Positions 43,588 to 53,919 of a stretch of 64,000 nucleotides of DNA are shown here, in pieces; the first letter of the stretch is position 1, and the number at the start of each line of letters is the position of its first letter. A model generated the notes under the pieces. That model did not search any database and was not told the DNA's origin. It saw only the letters and a program-made list of their open reading frames with translations. The translations under genes were made by a program, and so were the position numbers. The DNA is taken from contig OX291553.1 in NCBI GenBank assembly GCA_946406115.1, positions 5,895,001 through 5,959,000 of the forward strand, read 5' to 3'. This stretch comes from Apoda limacodes. Its lineage: Eukaryota; Arthropoda; Insecta; Lepidoptera; Limacodidae.

Positions 43588-44078
43588 TTGTCAACCATAT
43601 GTGTCTTAAAACATGCATACGAATATAACGATCTACAGTTAATAATTGCACTATGGAGCGACATCGATTTCAAACCAAAAGTCAAGATATTGCAAAGTGA
43701 TTGTGAAATAGTAACATTAACCTCAAGTGATATTGGTTATATTAAAAATATTCTAAATTTAAATACTTGTGATATGCATGAATTATATGTCTTTTTATAC
43801 TGTGTAAAACTGTGTGATTACGAAATATTTACAAAAGTACTAGGCATCTTAAAAAAAATTACAGTTGTATGTGTATATATTTCGATTATCTTTTAAGTTT
43901 AGATGAATATGTGTCTGAATGCATTACACGTTTAAAAAAAATTATTAAACAAGACACACTTTCTTCCGTTGAAAACATTTACTATAGACTATTGTGTAAT
44001 TGTAATACCGAGTCTTTGGTTGAAAATGAAATAGTGACTATTTTTTCTGTCTGTCTGATTATTTTTTACCTTTTGTAA
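43588..44078 (+). pseudogene. Orphan gene downstream of PolB, one frameshift
   Basis: Two overlapping frames (43,588-43,896 and 43,869-44,078) read as a single protein of about 160 residues broken near 43,870. The composition is Leu/Ile/Cys-rich and helical (IIALWSDIDFKPKVKI, LYVFLYCVKLCDYEIF; then DEYVSECITRLKKIIKQ). There is no ATG at the start; a TTG or a link to the preceding gene would be needed. I do not recognise the family. Placement directly after PolB on the same strand suggests it belongs to the element. Confidence 0.45.
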
Positions 44079-44404
44079 TTTTCGACTTATAAATATTTAA
44101 AAAAAATAGAGTATAATTGTATAGTGCAGGATTATTGAAAATAAATTTATGTATGTAGAATTTGTATTTTTTATTTATTTTCTACCACTATACTTGGAAG
44201 ATACCACTATACCTATTATTAGTCTATCAAGAGCAACAATTAACCAGTTCAGACATGATTTTTAATGACGCATGCGTATTACGTGGCATTGTTGCATAGC
44301 GTGCGAGCGCGGGGGAGCGGGGCGCGTTGTCTAGTATATGGTGCATGGCATATGCCTAGCTCTTAGCTCATTACGTTCTTCGCGTTAAGTGCGGTCACAT
44401 CTAT

Positions 44405-44906
44405 ATGTGCAGTATACACGAAATAATGTCTGAAGTTCGATCAATGCAAGCTAGTATGGTGGCAGTTATGGACTCAAAAATACCAAAGTATTTAGTAAAA
44501 GTTGAGATTTTTGATGCAGTTGATAAAGCAAATGATGTGCATTTACGATCGCGTATTAAAACTCAATATATAGTTTATGACGAAAAGGACAATATTCTAT
44601 ACAAGGCATCCCAATTAATATACCAAATAACGTCTGAGCTAGGAGAGCGCAACGAAAATCTGTGCAACGTAAATCTTTTCAGGTATGTAGATATGTTTTT
44701 ATATAATAGCTAATTTTTACTTCTCCTTACTTTTAAGTCTTTGAAATGGTATTATTTTCTTTTACAGAAGCAATACACTAATCATTTTTGGTTTTGTTAC
44801 AGATAATAACGCTTTGTTTCATGTCAAGACAAGATACGGATGTCAAAATAGCCTGCGCTGCGACCATATCTTAGTAGATAAATATGAAATCTATTTAGAA
44901 ATATAA
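44405..44906 (+). CDS. Two-exon gene of unknown function in the second element
   Basis: Exon 1 from the ATG at 44,405 to 44,682, donor ag/gtatgtag; intron 44,683-44,767 (85 bp) ending tttacag; exon 2 to the TAA at 44,906. Splicing keeps the frame, while reading through stops early. The predicted product is about 138 residues, has no membrane segment, and includes YLVKVEIFDAVDKAND, RIKTQYIVYDEKDN and, in exon 2, HVKTRYGCQNSLRCDHIL. The middle part resembles the C-terminal part of the gene in the inverted repeats of the first element (K-[IV]-E-[IV] ... R-I-K-x-x-Y ... D-E-K ... I-T), which may mean a shared accessory family; this is visual similarity only. GC-rich sequence at 44,300-44,330 may be the promoter side. 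Confidence 0.6.
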
Positions 44907-45152
44907 AATGTACAAATTGCAAATAAAAAAGTATATTTAAAAAAGTGTATTATTTAAAGTCTCACACACATATCATTATTAACATTTTACTCCGTAGATG
45001 TCCACCCCATAGTTAAAATTATCCTTTCACATTACCTTTCTTGTATCCGTTTCATAAATATAATAAAATTATAAGTGAGGGATAGGTTAAGGTTCAAAAA
45101 TAATACAAAAAAATATTAAACTATTTATTTATTTAGTAAACAAGTAAAAAAT

Positions 45153-45614
45153 TTACACATTTTCAAAGTACCATTTTTTAATACATAAAACATATTTTAA
45201 AGCGCATTCTTTTTTATGATTTTTACAACTTGATACAGAACCTACACTACTATATTTATCATACAGATTACCAAAGCTAGGACAACCTATCTCCTCAAGA
45301 GAGAGAGAGAGTAAATTAATCCATTTTTTCTTTTCGTCTCCTTTCGTTATGACTTCCTTATTTTTCAAAAATGATTTCATTAGCCTTAAGAATTTATAAT
45401 AATCTATGTAACCTTCGCTCCAATAGATACCTCTGTTTCGTTCAATCCATGATACTGTTTTCTTTTCTTCATCAGTTAATTTCGTGTACGGGTAAGGAGG
45501 CCTAATCAAAAATACCCGAGTGTTGTTATATTTGTCAGAAATTGCAAATTCTTTTATGATAAAATCATTTTTGTAATTTTTAAATCCTTGAACATCGACA
45601 AAATAAGAATTCAT
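45153..45614 (-). CDS. Conserved orphan protein downstream of the capsid gene
   Basis: An intact 153-residue frame from the ATG at 45,614 (MNSYFVDVQGFKNYKNDF), overlapping the end of the capsid frame by 4 bases, as in coupled genes. The N-terminal half has a compact strand-rich pattern (FIIKEFAISD, FLIRPPYPYTKL), then aromatic and charged residues, and a Cys/His-bearing C-terminus (SCKNHKKECALKYVLC). I have the impression that similar proteins occur beside capsid genes in insect genomes, but I cannot name a function. The two-Cys/His end could bind metal. Confidence 0.65.
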   Translation of the reverse strand: MNSYFVDVQGFKNYKNDFIIKEFAISDKYNNTRVFLIRPPYPYTKLTDEEKKTVSWIERNRGIYWSEGYIDYYKFLRLMKSFLKNKEVITKGDEKKKWINLLSLSLEEIGCPSFGNLYDKYSSVGSVSSCKNHKKECALKYVLCIKKWYFENV

Positions 45615-46641
45615 GATATTTTACGAACGATGTTACTTAAAGGTTTATATTCAACTATACAATCGTTTAGTATTAAACAGTAAGCAGATGTCTGATCAGG
45701 AATTTCTACATCACTTTCTAACTCTAATCGAATGTTTACTACAGGCCCACTCTTTAGTAATTCAGGCTGACGAGCACAATCAATGACAAATAGCGGCGCT
45801 TTTTCTTTAAATTCTTTAGTGTTTAACAAGGGTTCAGCTCTACGACCATAATAAGACTGTTGAAACTTAACGTATTGTTCATATATTAAAAAAAAACTAT
45901 CTTCAGAAAAGTTTGCATTTAGACATTCATAAGGAAAATATGTTGCATTCAGAAAAACTTTAACATCACGTAAGTTACAATGATCAAAGTGCGACATATC
46001 TTTCAAAGCATCATTTTTTCTACCAGTTTGCAAGCCTACAATAACATAGGTTTTCCTATTTGAGATGAAGTTTTGATGGTCCAGGTATGCTTGGTGGTTT
46101 TAGCTAACGTATTTTCATATAGGTCCCAATTTCTAAACGTTAATTGAATGGTGCGATCCTTTTCTAATAGTTTAAGAAAATTTATTCGTTCTTGGTCGGA
46201 GACCTTAATATGCGGAACACGCCAGATTATCGAATGTATTTCAATATCGTCTATAACTTCTCCAGTATTTAATTTGACCGCGTTTAGATTTGTGTTACTG
46301 CGCAACATGACAAGTTCATGTTTACAATTGACTTGTAATCCTCCTGTAATTTCGACTCCATTTAATTCATATCGAATATCTTGAAATAAATATAGAAGGG
46401 GATTGTTTGTAAATTGAACACTAGATACTTTTTCTTTTGTATCTCTTTTTATTACATTTACTATTCCTTCTAAGTACAAGGTACTTGCGGAGGGCAATAT
46501 GTATACATCTTGCTGATTCATCGGAATTCTAATTTCATCGTTTTTGTTAAAACTTGTGACATAAGGTTTATACGAATGAGTTTCAATAGCCTCGATAGAA
46601 TTCTCGTGAACAGGAGGATTGATAATGTTTAAAATACTCAT
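45611..46641 (-). pseudogene. Double-jelly-roll major capsid protein of the second element, frameshifted
   Basis: The frame begins at the ATG at 46,641 (MSILNIINPPVHENSIEAI) and shows the first jelly roll (FNKNDEIRIPMNQQDVYIL, LYLFQDIRYELNGVEI) down to 46,036. It stops within a few codons of where the second frame opens (46,033 to 45,611; LRDVKVFLNATYFPYECLN ... YKPLSNIVRKIS), which carries the second part. A one-base change at about 46,034-46,045 explains the split. Total about 340 codons, smaller than in the first element. Assignment as major capsid protein rests on position, length and a recalled family likeness of the NDEIRIPINQQD-type start; structure prediction would be needed for proof. 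Confidence 0.75.
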
Positions 46642-46799
46642 TTTAATAGGCCAACTAATTTTAAAAAGTTTATGTTTTCAACGCTTAATTTTTTTTCTTG
46701 GTATGTGTTGTTTTACGAACGCCACTATTATTACTACGCGTTTTAACTGGACGTTGTTCGTTTTTATTGTAATCAATCATTTCTTCTTGATATGTAAAT

Positions 46800-47340
46800 A
46801 CAACTGAATTTCTTCACCTCTTAAATTTATCAAGTTATTCTTTAAATCCAATATTCTTATGTCTATATTGTTAATGGTATTCCTATTTACAGGAAAATAA
46901 ATAATGTTTTTTGGTATTTCTATTATTCTATAACCTGGAGGAACATTCGGAGAAAACTAGTGGATGATGTGACTTGAAACTCCGTTTATGTATGAACCAC
47001 TAAAAAAATAACTGGAAAAATGTTAACTGGAAAGCGGGAATCGTGCAATTGATTAGCTTTTAACAATACATCACCAAAACCTAACAGGTTACCAAGTGAT
47101 GACCGTTTTTCAAAATGAATTGTTGTCTTTAAAGTGTTATTGTTACAATATAATTTTAAGTCACATTTTTTTATTTTCGATTTTAAATAATCACAAATAT
47201 CTTGAAGTTTGTATGCACCTTCAGGGATTTCTATTAGTTCATTAGTTTCATAATGAAATTTATTATTTCTGCTATCAATATTCGGTAAGGAATTAAATGT
47301 AGATAAATGAAGCAAGGCACACTCATATTCACGATCAAGT
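46800..47340 (-). pseudogene. Penton-like minor capsid protein of the second element, broken
   Basis: The second part of the frame that begins as protease (see next entry) reads TNYFPTLQLDREYECALLH, then IPNID-type and IEIPEGAYKLQDICDYLKS, features I associate with the single-jelly-roll minor capsid protein of these elements. That frame ends at 46,986. The expected C-terminal part follows in another frame to about 46,800 (PPGYRIIEIPKNIIYFPVN, LRGEEIQLYLHIKK), so a frameshift lies near 46,985-47,000, plus one stop shortly after. Together about 180 codons. It lies just upstream of the capsid gene. Confidence 0.65.
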
Positions 47341-47657
47341 TGTAATGTAGGAAAATAGTTCGTTTTTACCTTTATCGTACATTGTTTCCAGAAATTGTGC
47401 AAAAACTTTAAACAAAGATGTCCGCAATTATATGAATTAAATTTTTGGAACTTAGTGTAATTGTAAGTTATATTGTTTGTGTCTAAATATTTTACTAATT
47501 CAATCGGTGGTTTTAAATCTCCAAAACTGTCAAAATACTGACAATATTTATCAATCTTTGCATAGGCTACCCAATGAGTTCCTTGATTCTTGTAACTATC
47601 CAAATTAACTATGCCACATTCAACTTTTTTCACCTTTTCAGGTAATCTGTCTTTCAT
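46986..47657 (-). pseudogene. Adenain-like protease read in frame with the penton-like protein
   Basis: The frame from 47,657 shows the Ulp1/C5 protease triad: His in QGTHWVAYAK, Asp in CQYFDSFGDL, Cys in NCGHLCLKFLHNFW. The family N-terminus continues upstream in the same frame (KIPEFRGVYMKD) without a start before a stop, so the gene is N-terminally truncated. Directly after the catalytic Cys helix, the frame runs into the minor capsid protein (TNYFPTLQLD). This could be a natural polyprotein-like arrangement or a fusion created by deletion of the protease end and spacer. The protease would process virion proteins. Confidence 0.75.
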
Positions 47658-47746
47658 ATATACTCCTCTAAACTCTGGTATTTTTGTTTTTTTGGCATGT
47701 TATAATTTGTCATAATTTGTAAGTGCTCTCTCAGGCAGCCTGGTTC

Positions 47747-48424
47747 TCAGTTTTTTGATGAATTTAAAAATATGCCATTGCCTTTTTTATATGGTTTAAT
47801 ATACAATCCTTTTCCTAATGCTACAGATTCCATAATTTTATTATGTCGTTCAGACTCCTTAAAATTTTGTTGGGCCATTTCATAATCATTTATTGATTTA
47901 GCTATACCTGCCGCACCTCCAGCTAAACTACCTAAGGCTGACAGCTCCGCAAATATTGGGATCAAAGTTAGAATGCCTCCCGATTTCGGAAGTGGTATAA
48001 TACGTGGTAAGTGCACACGGCATTTTTTAGGAAATAATTTCTTGGCTGCTAAATATGCATATTTAATAGCAGTATTACTATCTTTATGTTTAAATTTCTT
48101 AATTTTTTAACGTATTTTGGATATAATTTTTTTGAACTTCTTGACTCCTGCACCTGTTTTAATTTTGGCTTTCATAACTTTGCTAACAAGCCATGATGCA
48201 AGTTTTTCACCTTTTTCAGAGTCTTTTGATTTTAGACATTTTCTTGCCATATTTAGTAATTGATTATCTGCTTTGTGCCGGTTCGACAGATCTGAGAAAT
48301 TAGAGTATGCAATATCGTGATGCATACAAGCTTCATCTAATTTGTTTACCCCCTTATCACCCTTTAATAACCGTTCTCTTAGTCGTGTTCCCGGACCGCA
48401 ACAGTGTTTATACCTTTTTTGCAT
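47747..48424 (-). pseudogene. Virion-type phospholipase A2 protein with hydrophobic C-terminal region, one in-frame stop
   Basis: From the ATG at 48,424 the first 105 residues form a parvovirus VP1-type/secreted PLA2 domain: the calcium-loop pattern HCCGPGTRL and the catalytic His-Asp pair in LDEACMHHDIAYS. Such domains hydrolyse membrane phospholipids to free virions from endosomes. A TAA at 48,107-48,109 follows, then the same frame continues (KHKDSNTAIKYAYLAAKK, PLPKSGG) into a Gly/Ala-rich hydrophobic segment (ELSALGSLAGGAAGIAKSI) and the tail GKGLYIKPYKKGNGIFL, ending at 47,747. I recall similar insect proteins carrying both parts in one chain, so the stop is probably a lesion, though two adjacent genes are possible. 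Confidence 0.82.
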
Positions 48425-48439
48425 AGAGAATTTACCACT

Positions 48440-49000
48440 GTATCACGTATAGATTTAGTATGGGATAGGTATGACACGGAAAGTCTCAAAAATACAACAA
48501 GTGAGAAACGTGGCACTGGACAAAGACCACGAGTGAGGTAAACACTAAGATCCCTAAGGGTTGGGCAAATTTTCTTAGGGATAGTACAAATAAAGAGGAA
48601 TTATTCCATCTTCAGATCCTAGTGTCATGCCGCAAAATATGCAAGCAACAACGAATTGTACGTGACAGATGGAGAGGTAGTACTCAGCAATTGTAGCAGA
48701 GACAAAAAAACTAGATTCATACGAGGAAGCAGACACGCTACAGAGCCCCAGGTCACTCAAAAATTATGCTACGCACAGTGGATACTGATGTTGTTGTTCT
48801 CGCAGTTGCATGTATATCACAATTGCCGGAGCTCCAGAAGTTATGGGTATATACTACATATTGGCGCAGGAAATAATCACCAGTTCCTCTCGTGCAGCAG
48901 TTTCAGTTGCAGTTCATCTTTTGCAGCTTCTTTATAAAACCGCATGTTTTTTTTTTGCGGTGTTTGTAGCGTGGGATCATCGAATGTTCTAGAACATTTG
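48440..49000 (+). pseudogene. Decayed mobile-element ORF with EADT and DTDV motifs
   Basis: Shifting plus frames spell a family I recall as uncharacterised, repeat-associated proteins in invertebrates: a start like VWDRYDTESLK and REKRG-type (48,460-48,520), YEEADTL at about 48,716-48,737, and VDTDVVVLAVACISQLPEL at about 48,780-48,835. The acidic EADT and DTDV boxes resemble those of PIN/FEN-like nucleases, but this likeness is by eye. There are several frameshifts. It begins directly beside the PLA2 gene of the second element, on the opposite strand, and may mark a nested or neighbouring element. Confidence 0.5.
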
Positions 49001-49730
49001 GTTGATAAGAGGTCTTATGGAAATACTGGACCATATTTTGTATGAAAATAGATAACAAAACTTTTTTTTTTTTTTTAAAGCATCCAGTGACTAGCGTGTG
49101 TAGGTAATCGAATGTTCTTAGGTTACCATTGTAATGACCGCTATGTCTGTATACTTTTTAACTTGGAATGACGTCATAAACACCTCACACTTGACCACTG
49201 CTAATAAGTCATAAAACTCTTATTGTCTATGGTATTAGGTTCAACATTGAATGTAGGAGATAAAAAATTGTATTAAATAAAAACATTATAACCTTTTGGC
49301 GCCATTGATAAGGTATTTACTACTTAAGGAACAAATTACTACTTAATATAATGTTGTTTATTTTAGTATTTTAGGACTATGGAATACCCTAATCAGTTGG
49401 TTCGCTAGTATCGTTATCTCTCTCCTGCTCTATTCAATGTTGTGGTTTTAACCAGTCAAATTAAATCGGACCTCTTCAACGTATGAAATATAGTAAGAAG
49501 AAGGTGTCTAATATTAATGGTTATAATATATTTCATACATTAAAAAAGGTTTTTAATAATTTAAAACCTTCCATAATAATTTATAAACAAAGTCAGGTGA
49601 ATAGTGTTATATCGACCAGTGGCTTATCACATCTGTTATTGTGGTTTATCGACATCCTTTTTGAAAACAACGTGACGACAGAGTTCAACTGAGGTCAAAA
49701 TGAGCTAGTTGTGAGGATAATCTACTACTT
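49001..49730. other. Non-coding spacer
   Basis: No coding sequence or repeat structure that I can support; AT-rich with a T run at about 49,062-49,076. Confidence 0.45.
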
Positions 49731-50247
49731 CCGTGTCCGTGTCCGTGTCCGTGTCCGTGTCCGTGTCCGTGTCCGTGTCCGTGTCCGTGTCCGTGTCCGT
49801 GTCCGTGTCCGTGTCCGTGTCCGTGTCCGTGTCCGTGTCCGTGTCCGTGTCCGTGTCCGTGTCCGTGTCCGTGTCCGTGTCCGTGTCCGTGTCCGTGTCC
49901 GTGTCCGTGTCCGTGTCCGTGTCCGTGTCCGTGTCCGTGTCCGTGTCCGTGTCCGTGTCCGTGTCCGTGTCCGTGTCCGTGTCCGTGTCCGTGTCCGTGT
50001 CCGTGTCCGTGTCCGTGTCCGTGTCCGTGTCCGTGTCCGTGTCCGTGTCCGTGTCCGTGTCCGTGTCCGTGTCCGTGTCCGTGTCCGTGTCCGTGTCCGT
50101 GTCCGTGTCCGTGTCCGTGTCCGTGTCCGTGTCCGTGTCCGTGTCCGTGTCCGTGTCCGTGTCCGTGTCCGTGTCCGTGTCCGTGTCCGTGTCCGTGTCC
50201 GTGTCCGTGTCCGTGTCCGTGTCCGTGTCCGTGTCCGTGTCCGTGTC
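49731..50247 (+). repeat. Perfect hexanucleotide array (ccgtgt)n, about 86 copies
   Basis: An uninterrupted ccgtgt repeat of 517 bp; every 60-base line is exactly ten units and no variant unit is visible. It reads as (Arg-Val)n or (Ser-Val)n in two frames, which are artefacts of the repeat. The complementary strand is (acacgg)n. The length may be under-represented in an assembly. Confidence 0.98.
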
Positions 50248-50959
50248 TCGTAATAATCTAAATTTTTCCTTCTACCATTTTATTAACCTATATCACTTTC
50301 CTCTCTCTTTTTTAGCTCGTAATATTGCTCAATAAGTCGGTTACGTGATTGTTATGTGGCAAGATCAGTTTTGATTGATGTTGGCATTTTTCAGTCTTCC
50401 GCCGACTCTTAATTGTCCGTCCCTATCTAAAAATGGGGAGAGCGGAAGTCATTGGCTTTTATTGTCCACCTTTTTGTTCCGTTGTACATCATAAATTTCG
50501 ATTGCAAAAACGTTTTTTTGTACATATTTTCTGATTATAGTTGTGCTTGCCGTAATTCAGAAATTGATAAATTTGCTTGAGTAGAACAAAGATGAACAAA
50601 TGCACGTAAAACCCACGCGAGTACTCGGGTGAAGACGACAAATTAAGAAACGGGTAATTATTTACCTGGCCTTCTTGATTTTGTCAGCTCAGTATCATGA
50701 TTTGATGATTTTGGCATGATGGTTTTTTTATTCGTGATTTCAAAATCATTAAAATTTAGATTATTTTTATAAAGTAGATCCTTCAAACTAGCTTAATTAT
50801 GTAGATAACAACAATACCTAAAATTCAGCTGACAAAAACAGCTGGAAATTTTGAATTAAATAGATAATATTTTGGCGTCCGGTTTGGTAACATTTTATTG
50901 GCTACTTCGTGCGCAACGAATTTTCAACCGTACAACGAAAGCATTTAAGATGATTTTTT
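50248..50959. other. Non-coding spacer
   Basis: Nothing supportable beyond AT-rich sequence; no motif-bearing frame on either strand. Confidence 0.45.
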
Positions 50960-52075
50960 CACTTTACTGTGCAAAACTCATCAATACCTCGCCTTAATCG
51001 CACTCGGCTGCTATTTCTTCTGATGAGGTCATCAATTACGTCATTGGGTGTAGTTTTTATGACACGTGCTACTGACGATATTGGTTGATGATGATATTGG
51101 TAATCAACTGGGGCCATTCCACCACAATGATCTTTTAATTGATCAACTGAAATACATCGAGTCGCACAAACAGCGGCATTGTGACCTGATTTGACGAAGT
51201 TCTAGCACGTCGCCGGGATTGTAATGGTAATTTTTCTCACTCTGTTTGCTACAAATGTGCGCCAACGGTTGGGGTCTCCTTTAAACCAACCACGGACAGC
51301 GGTTGAGTCCGAGCAGCCAAAGACCTTGATATTGTGTTCCACTAAGCAAGATTTACCTTTCCTATTAGTTTTGCTAATAGGTATGCGCCGCTTGATTCAA
51401 GTCGAGGTAATGAGGTATTTTTCTTTGGCAATATAAGTTTTGATTTTACCGCTACTCATGTAATGGAAGGTTGCGACTTGTTGTTTCTATTGGCCTTGCA
51501 ATATATAATACAGGCGTACGCTTTAATAGATACGTCACAGAATCCATGAAGCTCTAGATCATCGCACTCGCCAGTTTCAAGCCACCTCGGATCTTTAATT
51601 TCGTTGATTTGATTTAATCCTGTTTTTATTTTATTCCAATCTGTGCTTATATCAAGTGGTAGTTTGTCGTCCCAGCCGAGATTTTTACATGACAAGCCTT
51701 TTTGAAATAAAATTTTTAGCTATGTGGATACTGGTAATAGCCAACCGAGGGGGTCAAATATTTTTGAAATCTCTGATAACTGGCGTTTAGTTGTGATGTC
51801 TTGTGAGGTATCAATTTTCAGTTGGAATTGAAATTCGTCTAAATGTGGACACCAACGGAAGCCCAAAGTCTTTGTGGACTCCTGATACCTAAAGTTAAAT
51901 GCTTCGTGTCTTTGCTGTTCTATGCCTATATCTTGGAGAAGCTCTTGTTTATTGGACGACCACTTTCTTAGATTAAGCCCTCCAGATTTAGGGAGATCTA
52001 TCAAATCAGGTTGCAGCTGTTTTGCTGACTGGAGGCTGTAACTGCCACTCAGTAAATCATCCATGTATAACTGCT
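50960..52075 (-). pseudogene. BEL/Pao LTR-retrotransposon Pol fragment
   Basis: Minus-strand frames in order spell part of a BEL/Pao polyprotein. At 52,064 the frame opens with YMDDLL-type MDDLLSGSYSL (catalytic RT box), then ESTKTLGFRWCPHLDEF and SEISKIFDPLGWLLPV. After a short frame change it continues (LGWDDKLP, ELHGFCDVSIKAYACIIY) into RNase H. Past about 51,440 other frames give the DSTAV/WFKGDPNRWRTFVANRV region (about 51,225-51,325) and SVARVIKTTPND near 51,040. No LTRs were recognised. It is a decayed internal piece. Confidence 0.88.
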
Positions 52076-52689
52076 CTTCAAGTACTTTATGTGGTGATCC
52101 CGAGTATTGCAGAGTATTTGGTTGAACCGATTTTAATGTTCAGTTCGTACTTTTCCCTCAGTTTCGAGAGATTTTAAAGAAGAAAGACAAATAGACAGAT
52201 TGTGTTTCTTGATCGTATGTATATTTTTATGGCTACCTTAATATAGATTTCTGATATCTGTAGGTAGGGTATTTAATATTTTAGGTAATATATATTTAGC
52301 ACAACGCGTGCCATAATTATTGTAGTATGAAGGGGGGAATAATATTCTAAATTGGGCAATATTCGTAAGAAAGTCGGTCTACTGTATTTCTCTAGCAGAT
52401 ATATACTCGTCTTTTAAAATTGATAATTTTATTTTATTTTGGATGGTTATTATCTTACAATATTCAAATAGCATGGAATAATCGTTATCGTATATTTTTT
52501 TTATTTTTTTCGGTGCAATTACTTTAAGCAGTCTGATTTGAAACCTGTATATATAATCTAAAAGATGTTCTGTATGTTCTAACATAACTACTTAGTCAGT
52601 TATCAATAATAAAATCGGCAAGCGCGAGGTATAACATGCTTAATATTTTATACGGAGTTTTATGTCGAATGAAAGAATTTACATAATAT

Positions 52690-53345
52690 AGTTCTATGTG
52701 GTTTTTTGGCTTTTCCAACTTAATTTGTTGTCAATAATAAACATCAATGTACATTTAAGTTTTCTTAACATATCTCCAACAGCAATCGACTGGTTTCATA
52801 GTTACTTGCGTGGGCGCCGTCAGCGGATCAAGGTAGATGATTCTTTCTCTACTTGGTGCTACTGTCTTCACTTCTCTTTGCTATTTTCATTAATAATATA
52901 ACATCTAATTTATCTTCTCTCTACCATCTGTATGCAGACGATCTTCAAATATATACTCAGGCTCCGGTAAGTGAACTAAAAAGTGCAGTTGCTATAATAA
53001 ATGGCGATCTTGCTCGTATTACAGAGTGGAGTACCTCGTTCGCTCTTACTGCAAATACAAATAAAACTCAACTTATCATTGTGGGTGGTTTAAGAATGAT
53101 ACCTAAGATTAATGTACAGAATCTCCCTAAAGTGAGTATAAACGAAACAGTCATTCCATATAGCGAGACTGTTAAAAACTTAGGTATCATTATAGACCAG
53201 ACACTTTCATGGCACCACAATTAAAAGGAGTTAGCAGAAAAATATTTGCATCAGCTATAGCAAATATTCGCCGGAATACTTTCGACGTCAAACAAGCAAA
53301 AACTTTAAGAATATTTAAAAACCTGGTAATTACACATTTCTTGAA
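52690..53345 (+). pseudogene. LINE reverse-transcriptase fragment (LYADDLQIY type)
   Basis: Fragments in two frames show AIDWFHSYLRGRRQRIKVDD and, after a frameshift near 52,860, the catalytic box LYADDLQIY (about 52,930-52,955), ITEWSTSFALTANTNKT and VKNLGIIIDQTLSWHHN. This is the palm-to-thumb part of a non-LTR reverse transcriptase, probably of the CR1/Jockey group. Both ends are missing. Confidence 0.85.
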
Positions 53346-53919
53346 GAGTTAAGCTGTCTCATAAGTACACTGATTATTCATCTATATTAATTAAGATGTA
53401 TGTAGTTTATGTATTAGTATAAGTTTATCTTTTATTTTATTTATATGTTTGTAGTTTGTGTATTAGTATTATTTAATATTTATTAATTTAGTATACATTT
53501 GTATATATTATGATATTTCATATTGTTAGGTTTTGATCCGTAACTAATATTTATTCAGTTAGCACATACTACTCAAATTTTCTATAAAGTATCCTTTACC
53601 CAAAGGTTGTCTGAAAAAGATCGCTTATTAGCGATAAGACCGCCAATTTGTTATATTTTTACTTATTTTAATAATGTGTTCTTTGTTTATGCGCAATAAA
53701 GTAGATTCATATTATTATTATCAATGTACATGTAGTGTTTTACAAACTCAACATTGTTACATTTGCAATTTTTATTATTTATATGTAAGCATTTATGTGA
53801 GTGAGCAACGATTCGAGGATGGTAATCTATTTTATGATGGCTGGTATGAATGTGAATGGCCAAGCCAGCGTCATGGACTCATTTACAAAAATATTTAAAA
53901 CTATGTTGTAATAGTTTGA

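Larger units (their letters stand above)
39604..48424. mobile_element. Second, compact Polinton/adintovirus-like element (decayed)
   Basis: Two convergent gene blocks meet near 45,000. Plus strand: PolB and two accessory genes (40,102-44,906). Minus strand: PLA2 protein, protease, penton-like protein, double-jelly-roll capsid protein and an orphan (48,424-45,153). No integrase and no packaging ATPase could be found in any frame, and I could not find terminal inverted repeats, so the limits given are those of the genes. The proteins are only distantly related to those of the element at 24-37 kb. The grouping as one element is inferred from shared virion and replication genes and close spacing; two fragments side by side cannot be excluded. 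Confidence 0.72.

Noticed and set aside
39604..44906. PolB block as the far end of the Polinton at 24-37 kb
   Set aside because: That element is closed by matching inverted repeats and a target duplication, and it has its own PolB with different sequence and opposite orientation.
49711..50335. Open frames of (Arg-Val)n and (Ser-Val)n, about 180-200 codons
   Set aside because: They are translations of a perfect ccgtgt hexanucleotide array and have no other protein content.
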